From contig NC_030996.1 of assembly GCF_000149955.1 (NCBI RefSeq), positions 1,814,551 through 1,878,550 of the forward strand: a stretch of DNA of 64,000 nucleotides, given 5' to 3'. Both the position numbers and the translations under genes were made by a program. The DNA is from Fusarium oxysporum f. sp. lycopersici 4287. Taxonomy: Eukaryota; Ascomycota; Sordariomycetes; Hypocreales; Nectriaceae. Positions 34,823-44,455 of this stretch are shown in pieces; the first letter of the stretch is position 1; each line of letters begins with the position of its first letter. The notes under the pieces are model-generated. The model saw nothing but the letters and a program-made list of their open reading frames with translations, did not search any database and was not told the DNA's origin.

Positions 34823-36322
34823 TTACCAGAGCTGGCCATATCGGTCGTTGATGCATTTGATGGAATACCTGACCTCATCAATGCCCCTCTGCTGTATATT
34901 CCATTTGATACCAGTCGAACAAAATATCCCGGTTCTCTCCCAACAGCTTCTGTCCCCCTGGTTGATATAAAATGACCAGCTGCACCTAACGTTCAGATTC
35001 ACAGCTTCACTCGACAGCTCGTAACAAATGATGCCTGCATAGGTGTCACTCATGCTATACATAAAAAAGAATCTCAGACTTGGTAAACGAGACACAGCTT
35101 GACCCACAAACCCGAAGAGGTGATTTGAAGCTCGAGGAACTTCACCAAGTACTCGTTCTTCAGACTTGAAAGATAGATATTGGATATTCTGGAGTATGTC
35201 TGGTCTCGTCAACAAGTTGAACGCGTTGATACCATGCTCGATCGATAGAGTAGTGAGGTGTTGGCACTTCATAGAAAGATTCAGTGAAAATGCAGTCAGG
35301 GAATGGCTGGGCTCCAGGACGTTTGGAGGCCTTGATGTTGGTGTCTGACGAATTCTGACCATTTCAATAGATGCAGGCCATAATTGTCCGGTTTCTTCGA
35401 GAGCCTGATAGAATGCATACTCGGCTCGCCAGTGGCAATATGGCCGAATTTCCCAAATTAGCTTCCTAAGATTCGGGAGACGACTGATTATATGTGCGAT
35501 TGCTCTAGGACTGAACTGTCGAATGCTTTTGCGAAGGATGGAAAGGCTGGAGACAACATGAACCATTGGAGATAACATGTTTCCAGGCTCCAGAGCCAGA
35601 CGAAGAAAGAAGACAAAGTCGAGCTCTGCGGCCCGAAGGGTATTGTGCCAGGTATTGGGACTATATCGGATGACTGTTGTATCTGAAGTCGCTGGTACTG
35701 AATCCCGCGTCTCTCCCGTAAACCTCATAGGATAGGTTCGTCGAATTCTTGTTGCATTCTTTTGCCAATCGCTTTCAGTGTCAGCAACGATTTCTAGCTC
35801 GAAGCCTTTTAGACACTCGTCAGTCTTCCAAGACGAAAGCTCCAAGAACAAAGCGCGAAGGCTTGTGGTGAAAGCTTCGTCAATCTCCTTCTGTTGCTGA
35901 GGGAGTCGAGACAGGGTATCGTTGGCCCCCTCACCTGTGCGTGAGATAAGACGCATTTGTAAAAAGAGGTTCTCATCACCAAAGCCTCCAACATGGTCGT
36001 CATCAGCAAGCCTGTGACGAGGGAATTCTAGCCTGTAAGCGATGTGTTGAAGGCATTGTCTACGCCGGATCACATCAAATACGGCTTGAAACATGCCGAG
36101 TTCAGACGGTGTGATCACTAATCTTTTGAAAGACACCTTCTCGAATACTGGCTGCCATTCTCGAGCCACTGAAGCATAGTTACTCAAAGACCGTTTTTCG
36201 TAGGTGCTGGCTTGGGCAAGGTGTTGGAGTATCTCAACACGAATATCCCAGGGAAGATCATACCAAAACATGTTGCGAATGAGATGTTGAAGGGTTTTCA
36301 GTGGCGAATTGTCACTTCTCAT
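34823..36322 (-). CDS. F-box-like protein (DUF6546-type), 499 aa
   Basis: Single open frame from ATG at 36322. An F-box-like N terminus is visible at about residues 19-60 (MFWYDLPWDIRVEILQHLA, then LSNYASVAREWQPVFEKVSF). It is followed by the long region typical of fungal DUF6546 proteins: KRLVITPSELGMF, RRRQCLQHIAYRLEFPR, and a Leu-rich part with IISRLPNLRKLIWEIRPY. The C-terminal third keeps an alternating hydrophobic pattern. Such proteins may be substrate receptors of SCF ubiquitin ligases, but most are uncharacterised and numerous in Fusarium-like genomes. No intron or break seen. Confidence 0.65.
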   Translation of the reverse strand: MRSDNSPLKTLQHLIRNMFWYDLPWDIRVEILQHLAQASTYEKRSLSNYASVAREWQPVFEKVSFKRLVITPSELGMFQAVFDVIRRRQCLQHIAYRLEFPRHRLADDDHVGGFGDENLFLQMRLISRTGEGANDTLSRLPQQQKEIDEAFTTSLRALFLELSSWKTDECLKGFELEIVADTESDWQKNATRIRRTYPMRFTGETRDSVPATSDTTVIRYSPNTWHNTLRAAELDFVFFLRLALEPGNMLSPMVHVVSSLSILRKSIRQFSPRAIAHIISRLPNLRKLIWEIRPYCHWRAEYAFYQALEETGQLWPASIEMVRIRQTPTSRPPNVLEPSHSLTAFSLNLSMKCQHLTTLSIEHGINAFNLLTRPDILQNIQYLSFKSEERVLGEVPRASNHLFGFVGQAVSRLPSLRFFFMYSMSDTYAGIICYELSSEAVNLNVRCSWSFYINQGDRSCWERTGIFCSTGIKWNIQQRGIDEVRYSIKCINDRYGQLW

Positions 36323-37291
36323 CTTGACCTCTTTTTAAGTCTTATTTAGAGTTTCGGGGCCTTCTATTCCAACCCAAGACTAAGTTCTCTGTGCTGATTT
36401 AAGCTCTCAGCCACAAGTCTCAACTGCAAATAATACATCTTGCTCACAACTTAGACACTTCGAGGATCAAACAAAAACTCTAGCAAGCTTCAGCATGAAG
36501 CTTTGCAATAGGAACTTATACTATGAAAAAAGATACCGTGTCCCTGACATATGTGTCAGCAGTCTAAAGCTTAACCTTAGCCACAAGTCCCAACTGCAAA
36601 TAACACATCTAGCTCACAACTTAGACATTACACCATAATGTCTAACCAATTGTTACAACATAAAGCTGATAAAAGGAAAACCTAGATGATGACTCCTTGG
36701 CCGGCGAGGGAAGAGACGACTGCTCCAGGGAAACTATTCCCCTGGTCCTGAACCTCGCGCTACAACTTCATACCCAATAACAGCAGCACAAAATGGAAAT
36801 AGAGTTTGAGCTATTGCAAGAGCCAAGAACGAACATGATATGAGAATCCCGGGACGAGACTCGTAAGCGAATAAACCCTGTGAGCAATTACCTCTGCTCC
36901 TGTCTCAAACATTTCTGTAAGAATGTCCGAGTTGGGCGAGCAGGAGTTCATATATGTAGACTGGGTCAATGCCAAAGAAAAAGAGCACAAAATGGCTGTC
37001 GTTTCAGCAGGATAGGACCGTTTGTACAGTAATGGATGAAAATTTGATGAAAAGTTCTTCTGTTTCATTTGCGCAGGCCCCGGCTTGAGTGCCCACCTGC
37101 AGCGCAACGCCGCAAAGGAACGTTTTTACGACCAGGGATGATGCAGAAGGGACTCAATGATGTTGGTTACCTGTCAGTTTTCCGACAAGCCAGTAGCCGC
37201 CAGTCACCGTCCTCACCCAAGATTTCTTCTTCAATCACCTCTCTCTCCTCCTCGGCAATTCCTTTTTTCTCTCACTACAACCGCGTCAACA
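36323..37291. other. Divergent intergenic region with a 49-bp duplication
   Basis: Lies between the F-box-like gene (-) and the P450 (+). It holds a near-identical 49-bp direct repeat listed separately. A pyrimidine-rich leader precedes 37292. Confidence 0.5.
36409..36627. repeat. Direct repeat, two 49-bp copies 170 bp apart
   Basis: Copies at 36409-36457 and 36579-36627 start AGCCACAAGT and end ACTTAGACA, differing at about 3 positions. They lie upstream of the F-box-like gene. Confidence 0.7.
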
Positions 37292-38874
37292 ATGGGACCT
37301 ATTCTCGCATCCATAGCCATTCTGGCCTTGTATCTTCTCGGCAATGCAATTTATCATGCCACGCTGCATCCGCTAGCGAACATCCCCGGCCCGAAGATCT
37401 GCGGGATCACCCGCATTCCTTACTGGTTGGCTTCGCTCAAGGGCGAGGATGTCAAGTGGATGAAGGGTTTGCACGATCGGTATGGACCTGTTGTTCGCTT
37501 TGGCCCGACAGATGTGAGCTATACGGCTAGCGAAGCTTGGAATGATATCCATGGACCTAAAGTTACGGAGAAGGCGCAGGAGTTCTCTGTACAGCCGGTG
37601 AACGGTAAGCAATTGATATGGAGGTAATTAAGCTTGGCTTATACAGGTGTTAGGCGTTCCTAGTATGCTTACTACCAATACGGAGAACCATACTCGCGTG
37701 CGACGGCTATTTTCACCGGCCTTCTCAGAGCGCGCTTTGAAGCAACAAGCACCTCTGTTCAAGAAGTACTCAGAACTTCTCATGTATAAAATCTCCGAAG
37801 TTGGAAACGACGGTGCCAAACCAGTTGAGATGACGCAACTGCTCAACTTCACGACCTTTGACGTAATGGCCGAGTTATGCTTCGGACACCCTCTTAATCT
37901 TCTAGTACATAACGAATACAGCCCTTGGGTGAGGTCCATCTTTGAATCTCTCAAGATGTTACCGATTGCATCTATGATCAACTACTACCCCATTCTCAAT
38001 GCGATATTCACACGTTTTGAACCAAAGTCAGTTACACAACAGCGCGTCACGCATTGCAAACACTCGGAAGATCGTGTAAATCACCGTTTGGAGAATGGTT
38101 CTGATCAGCCTGATGTTTGGAACTTGGTTATGTCGGCAAAGGAGGGCAAGGGACTTACACTTCAGGAAAATGCACTCTAATGCGGAACTGTTCATGCTTG
38201 CTGGATCTGAGACGACTGGTATGTATTAGAAATGGTCCTATGATAGACGTACACGATGATTGACATTGAGAACCTTTCTAGCTACACTGCTGAGCGGTTG
38301 CCTTTATAACCTGCTTACCTACCCCGAGAAGATGAAGACACTGCTCGAAGAGATTCGCGGCAAGTTCACGAATACCGACGACCTTACTTTCGAACGCCTT
38401 GCCGAACTAAAGTACATGAATGCTTGTCTGAAGGAAGCCCTTCGTGTCTACCCCCCAGTTCCCATCGGAAGTCCACGAGTCGTTCAACCAGGCGGCCAGC
38501 AAATCCTGGGCAAGTATATCCCACCAGAGACGCGTGTATCAGTCCACCATTACTCCACATACCACTCTGAGTCAAACTTCAGGGACGCCGATACCTTCGT
38601 GCCGGAGAGATGGCTCAAGACGGATTCGAAGTATGCTGGAGATATGTGGGAGGCTCACCAACCCTTCGGATTTGGCCCTCGGAACTGTCTTGGCCAGAAC
38701 ATGGCTATGCATGAGATGAGGCTCATTTTAGCGACATTGCTGTTTAAGTATGATCTTGAGTTGTGTGAAGAGAGTCGGAATTGGGTGGATCAGAAGTCTT
38801 TTGCGTTGTGGATCAAGACTCCGCTGATGATGCGGGCGAAGCCTGTTGCTACGCACACCAGGCTTAATATCTGA
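37292..38874 (+). CDS. Cytochrome P450 monooxygenase (isotrichodermin C-15 hydroxylase-like), one-base frame break
   Basis: Exons 37292-37604, 37654-38218 and 38282-38874. About 489 aa if one extra base is discounted. An N-terminal membrane anchor (ILASIAILALYLLGNAIYH) is followed by a proline-rich hinge NIPGPK. The C-helix region has RVRRLFSPAFSERALKQQ, the I-helix AGSETT, the K-helix ExxR in KEALRVYP, the PERW motif, and the haem loop FGFGPRNCLGQNMA with the Cys ligand. Overall style is that of fungal CYP65-like enzymes used in toxin or secondary-metabolite oxidation and of many orphans. At 38167-38170 an AAAA run shifts the frame just before HSNAELFMLAGSETT; with AAA the frame is continuous. 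ER membrane enzyme; substrate unknown. Convergent, 20 bp from the next gene. Confidence 0.8.
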
Positions 38875-38894
38875 GCATTGCTAGAGGGAATAAA

Positions 38895-41184
38895 TCAAGA
38901 ATCACAAGCTCTTCCACTGTAGTGTTTTCCCTCGATCGGTGCTGTGACTCCCTGCTCCTCAACTCCAAATGCAAGATGACCAATCTCGCTCTCTGCATTT
39001 ATTGTTGATACCTCTCCCCATCTCAGTTTCATTGTCTTCATCAAATCCAAAGGGCTGCCCCCGCTTTCCGATATCTCCAAGGGATGAACAGTAATCGCGC
39101 CGGCTTTTCCTGTTGCATGGCTCGGACTGATGGGGATGCAGTGGCAAGCAGCCGAAATGACCTTGGAGTTGCTTCCTCCTAGGACCATCTGGCCTGGCAG
39201 ATGGCGCTTTGCTAGAATCATAGGACTCAGCGCGATTACTACTGATATAGAAAAACCGATCAAAATGGCCACGGATGAGAATTGAAGACCGCGATCGATT
39301 TCCGCGATTTTATAAGGTATCATGGGGTCATAGACTAATAGGAGTTGTCAATGGACGAATCCAAGCGCTTATTGCCATTTCCTGACACAGCATGAAACCA
39401 CTTACATTCGTAGTTACTCAAATAGAAGCAGTTGGAATAAACCCAGTGCAGTATACTACTAATTGCAAGTAGTGGAATGGACCAGCGGTAAGGGAGTTGC
39501 AGTCGATATGTTGATCGTTGGTCACCCCTAGGGTTAGTCACCCTCAAAGCCTTGAAGCTAATCGCATAGCTAGCCCATTCCAACTCGGCAAGCATTCGAG
39601 TTGTCAGTCCATTCAACGTCATGTAACATAGAGATAATAGGAGTTGAGGTGTATTAGATATCATGGTAAGACCAAGTAGTGATGCTGACTTGAGCCCCAC
39701 ATCGTTGACGTCGGCGTTTTTCTGATGATGTGCGAATCGCGACTCTCGCCTACATATCAACGTGTTAGCCTTTCGATGTAGGTTTTGAGCAATTACTTAC
39801 AAAGACTGCGTCTGCAGCGCAGGTGCAAGGAGGAGCCCTCCAAGAACTAACAGGCTTCCGATAAGCATGTAAGAAAGGATCCAAATCCCCGGGTTTACTG
39901 CATTCCCAGCTAACACCTGTTTCTTCTTCCATGGCCGTGAGCTGCCGAGTGCTCTCTCTGGATCAAGTTTCATATGCAGGTCCTCAGCATCGAGTGTGCA
40001 GATTCCCTTTGTGCAAGTATCCGGCTTGGCAATGAAAGAAGAAATTGCGTCCCCGACAGTCATGAGAGGCTCTTCAGTACTCCAAGATCTGACTTTCAAG
40101 GTATAAGAACATAATAGGCACTTAGAGATACACATGATGCAGACAATAAGAAGAAGAGGATTTACAATGCTCAGTCGACAGGGAGCGTGAAAGATTTCGG
40201 AGAGACAATAGTCAACCTTCATAGTTCGAAACGCGGGCTCATACTTTGTTTCGTTCATGTAGATGGCTCCAGTGTCTGGATCGAGCTGCATATAGTAACC
40301 AAGTACTGTATTATTATTCGTAGAATTTGTGATGAGACCCCGTGAATTTTTGAACCGATTGTACCGGCCTGCGAACCAGAGGGAATTTGGTGCATCTTGG
40401 TCGTCCCAGCCATTATCTTCTTTGACAACATTGGCTCGAGTCCATTGAGAGCTAGGCGTGTTGTTCTGATTGCTCATGACCATAACGACATGCCGGTGAT
40501 TCAGCATGAGGACTTCAAGATCATTATAGCGTCGCATACAGTCTTGGAATTCTAAGCGCTCCCAGGACTCTTCATTTAGAGAACTCTTGATACTCCTGAT
40601 AGTTTTGTTGGGGGTGCTCCTCCACTGTTTAGGGCATGTGTGTAGTTAGATGATGTCGTCACAGACGGAAGGGTAAATCTTGCATCATTGAGAAAAGTCT
40701 CCGAGACCATGATGGCCACAAATCCATTCGTAGCCTTGGACTCGAGGACAGAACCGTTGAAGACCAAATGTAGAGGAATACTGGTAAGGGAGAAGAGCGC
40801 CCAAAGGAAAATCCGACGCTTCGAAAGAAAGCGAAAGTTATGAATGGAATGGACGCCAATTTCTACCCAGCGCTTTGAAGCATGGGCGCGATCGACATCA
40901 TGCCTCGTTGGAGCAACGAGGACTTGCATGAAGAAGTTTGATGAGCCGAGGACGCCTGTTCCGATAACGTTGATGGCGAGATGGATCCATAGATTTGCAC
41001 GTGAGACTCTATCGCATGAACCGCTCAGGATTGCGGTTTCTCCAAAGATAGATGCTCCGCCGCCGCTGATGACATGAAGGGATATGATAAGAGCTGTGAC
41101 TAGGAAGGTCGTGAGGATTGTTGCGAGAATGGCAAGGTAAAGAGCCGTCTTTCTCCAGCCAGAGAGCTTCTTCATGGCGTCCAT
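38895..41184 (-). CDS. DUF6536 multi-spanning membrane protein, one-base frame break
   Basis: Exons 41184-39801, 39749-39406 and 39334-38895, with introns of about 50 and 70 nt and good GTAAGT donors. About 722 aa. The N-terminal DUF6536 domain is clear: GWRKTALYLAILATILTTFL, then ETAILSGSCDRVSRANLWIH, SSNFFMQVLVAPTRHDVDRA and VGVHS-like helices. A central loop ends in RRYNDLEVLMLNHRHVV, and later helices include PYRWSIPLLAISSILHWVYS and NCFYLSNYE. The frame changes at the GGGGG run (40610-40614, plus strand): with six bases the reading passes from ALNSGGAPP into the next part without interruption. The exon total is one base short of a multiple of three, which fits. Function unknown; likely plasma membrane. 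Confidence 0.7.
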
Positions 41185-42429
41185 CGAGTTTTAATCAGGC
41201 TGCATATCGGATTCACAAAAGGAGAAGAAGCATGAAATAACAAGAAGATATAAATGAAAAAGACCAAAAACAAAGACAAAGAAAAGGGACTATCTAAAAA
41301 GTCAGTTACGAGCTGGCATCTCCAGATACGGACTTTGGTGGCGTTCCAGCTGAGCTCTAGTCTGTCAGCCTCAGCGTCGTGACCCAATAGCAAAGGGAGA
41401 TTTTCGCCATCGAACGCAAGGTCGTTGAGAGCGTCCAATTGCAAGGACTAATTTCTGAATCAGTTATAAATGCCAAGTTACAAGGCAGACTTGACGGCCA
41501 AAACACCGATATGCACATGTCTTGCTTGGTCTATCCGGTCGATATTTTACTCAATGCGAACCACCGCAGTGGAAATGGTTGATTGAGTCCAAAAGCTGAA
41601 GAAAGACGTTGAGTAATGATACTATTGATACTGGACCGCTGATGACAACCAACGAAGGCATGCCGACCGCCACAGGCTTTACCCACTGATTGAACGTAGT
41701 GGCAACATCATTGCGCTCACAATCTCCGGACCCAGATGACTGTAGATACAAAGTCAAGGGCTCAGGGAGCAAGAAAACTTAAGACTTTAAAAGAGCATGC
41801 CAAAATAAACTCAGTAAAGAGTTCCCTAAGCTTAGACTAAACTAAATATTAGGGTAAAGGTCCTAAGGTTTCTTGCCCCCTAGCGAGGGTATAGCATATA
41901 GTATACTCGACTAGACAACAACGGTTCTGGTGAATTGCTCGCAGTCCACTCGCAAGATATACTTCTCTTAATGTGATTGACAGACTCAGCTCCTCTCGGC
42001 AGTAATGACAGTTTTCCGATCACGTGGAGGAGACATCCCGAGTCTTGTCCGGGCGGCTACGCTAACCCCAGAACCCGGAGAGTTAATTCGGCCAGCATTT
42101 GATGCCAACAAAGGAGCATGAAGAGAATAGTCAAGAAATATTTCTACATAGAGATACCGAAGATATCTTATAGAAATGATGAGTCAACCGTTCATCTGAG
42201 TTATCTTATCAGAAATGGAAGAGCAATGACAACTTCAACTCAACATCAAATTCACCTCCGCGTCGAAGTGGAGACCGGGAGTACATCCGTTCCCCACAAA
42301 TCTTGCCCAGCATCGGGGCAGTTACCGAAGTGTCTTACACGTTGAACTCCCAAGGTATAAAAGCCCGTCCTTATCTTTCCGTATCTCCGCTTTCAGTTCC
42401 ATACTCTTCATACCCCATAAGCCGTCAAA
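41185..42429. other. Intergenic, weak coding signals only
   Basis: Minus-strand frames at 41551-41772 and 41172-41444 have protein-like composition but no family features and no good joining intron. A TCACGTGG site lies near 42018 upstream of the cupin gene. Confidence 0.45.
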
Positions 42430-42949
42430 ATGTCTAAACTCGTCCCTCTCACCGTCATCAAGGGCGCCGGCCACGAGTTCATCCCTCTGCCCCAAGGCGA
42501 GAACGCCACAGTCGCTGACTTCCATACCATCCGCACAAAGACCGATGCCCCCGCTCACATCACATCCGGTTTCTACAAGATCGAGGCTGGTCCTGCCCGT
42601 CCTGCGCATTATGATTTTGAGGAGAGCAAGTATGTCTTGAGTGGTCAAATTGACGTGCTGGTATGTTCCTAGCAAGACTTATTGTCGATAGTGAAACTGA
42701 TGATTCGTAGGATGAGGCTACTGGTATCACGCATCACCTTGTTCCCGGTGACTTTGCTTTCTTCCACGTTGGATCCAAGGTCAAGGTCAGTACCCATTCG
42801 CCTTCATCGCTTCGAGAGACGCAATATTGACGCATAGGCAGTTCTCTACCCAATCTCAGGGCTTTGCTTTCTACGCTGTCACTCGACCTGTTCGCGCTCC
42901 TCACCCTAACCTAAAGGGCCGTGAGGAGGACACCAAGTCCCGTCTGTAA
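42430..42949 (+). CDS. EutQ-like cupin-domain protein, 137 aa
   Basis: Three exons, all whole codons: 42430-42660, 42711-42785 and 42842-42949. The cupin barrel is visible: TVADFHTIRTKTDAPAHI, GFYKIEAGPARPAHYDFEES, KYVLSGQIDVL then DEATGITHHLVPGDFAFFHV and GFAFYAVTRPV. The RPAHYDFEESKYVLSG stretch is the expected metal-site region, though with fewer histidines than classic cupins. It resembles the C-terminal domain of bacterial ethanolamine-utilisation protein EutQ, which in fungi occurs as a stand-alone small protein of unknown role. No signal peptide. The exon-3 acceptor was placed at GGCAG to keep the frame. Confidence 0.7.
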
Positions 42950-43449
42950 GATGTTCAAGAGATTAATGAAAAAAGATGTTACGACAAACGTCTAGTTTAA
43001 TAAATAGACGATAATAGAGTTTATTTCGCGCCCTCAATTACCACTTCGTTTGATGCCACTGTTTATGTTTGACGATCAGACTGATCAACGATCATCCCGT
43101 GAAAGACTGCAAGGTCTGATATGTATCAATGCTTGAGCATCTAATCACAGCAGAGAGCGGCATTGACGCGCTACAAATGTCGTCATAACATCTATGACAA
43201 TACGAGACGTGGCGCGCACCGGGTTCAGCAGCGGATAACAAACCTGTCGATGAGGTACAGATGTTCAGCTCACACCAACCCTCTCACATTCATATCTCGA
43301 GGCTCAAAGGGAATCATTCACAATACGTCAAGCAACGCCCAAAAGAATAAAACCACGCTCGGCAACCCAATCTCCTGACGTCGCACAAGAGATCCAACAA
43401 CAAGCAAACATTTAATTAAAAACCTTCGCCGAGACAACCTATCATCAAA
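42950..43449. other. Intergenic, no gene recognised
   Basis: 3' flank of the cupin gene; a short frame at 43163-43378 has no features. Confidence 0.5.
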
Positions 43450-43686
43450 ATGACCACTTGCATAGGATATTCATATCTCCTACCGAAAATTGAGATTTTC
43501 AGCCTTGACTACCTTGACGTTGCCTTGGAAATAATTTATGGGGAGGATAGGGCAACATGGCACAGGGTTGACGATTTACTCATTTTTACATCTGAAACCG
43601 TTGATCTGGTTGGTTTGAGAGAAATGCTTGGAGATTTGGGAGTGACATTGACGTGGCCCGAGTTCGTGGCCAAAGAGCTAGATTGA
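43450..43686 (+). CDS. Tiny hypothetical protein, tandem paralogue 1 (78 aa)
   Basis: Single open frame from ATG preceded by a CATCAAA leader. It matches in pattern the next small gene: LDYLDVALEIIYG, a Trp (ATWHRVDD), a strand LLIFTSETVD, then LREMLGDLGVTLTW. The layout suggests an alpha-beta unit with a C-terminal Leu-Gly-Val strand and Trp. No family recognised. No signal peptide or membrane helix. The shared pattern with the downstream gene is the main evidence that this is a real gene. Confidence 0.5.
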   Translation: MTTCIGYSYLLPKIEIFSLDYLDVALEIIYGEDRATWHRVDDLLIFTSETVDLVGLREMLGDLGVTLTWPEFVAKELD

Positions 43687-44080
43687 ACTCCCTATAAATA
43701 CAAATTCCATTAACGTTTCAGCGTTACTAAGTCTTTCGTAAGAACATATACAATGTGGATACTTCGGAGTTATGTTAGGAAAGTCCTAGGAATCGTGTAG
43801 TAAAGCTTCTGTTATCGTGAACTGTCAGAGTTCCCCCCTGCAAACTTATCACTGATAGGTGAGTTTCCAAAGGTGAATCAAGGCTAATGGCTAATACATA
43901 GGTCACAGACTGTTAGGAACTAACAGACATTCATTGTTCCCAAAAGATTCTGCTCGAGGGCTCCTCAACAGCAGCTATGCACTGTTTATTGGGCGACTCA
44001 GTTGTATACATAACCCTCTTCGTTCCGCCACGACTACCTTACAACTCAATCCATTAACACTTTATACCTCGATCAATATA

Positions 44081-44323
44081 ATGTCTGCACCTGAAGAGCC
44101 GGGAATTGTACAGGTCGTTGGAGAGCCAAAGCACTTCCAGCTTGAAACTTTGAACCGTGATCTTGAAAGGATTCATGGAAAAGGTAATGTGAGTTGGAAA
44201 TTAATTCAGGCTCATAAAGTCAATCTTGTCTCCATTACGATTAAAACAGAAGACATTGCTGCGTTGCTAGAACACTTCGAAAGTCTTGGCGTGGAAGTTG
44301 ATTGGACACAAGAGCCGCGATAG
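44081..44323 (+). CDS. Tiny hypothetical protein, tandem paralogue 2 (80 aa)
   Basis: The start is the Met of MSAPEEPGIVQVVG; the longer open frame upstream (from 43934) is probably leader. Aligns by eye with the preceding gene: LETLNRDLERIHG, a Trp (VSWKLIQ), a strand LVSITIKTED, then LLEHFESLGVEVDW. Same strand, about 0.4 kb apart, same size: a tandem duplication that has since diverged. Function unknown; small, acidic and probably cytosolic. Confidence 0.55.
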   Translation: MSAPEEPGIVQVVGEPKHFQLETLNRDLERIHGKGNVSWKLIQAHKVNLVSITIKTEDIAALLEHFESLGVEVDWTQEPR

Positions 44324-44455
44324 GCTAGACAAGCCTCAATACATCAAGGCTTATTTTCATACGAAAAGGTGCACGTGAATCGTAAGCCGTGAGTGAGGAT
44401 CATGAAGGCTCTATTAAGTCTACTCTATAAGCAAGCCTACCTTCTAAAACACCAT

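Noticed and set aside
41172..41772. Two minus-strand frames upstream of the DUF6536 gene
   Set aside because: Protein-like composition but no recognisable family and no good intron joining them; possible but unsupported.
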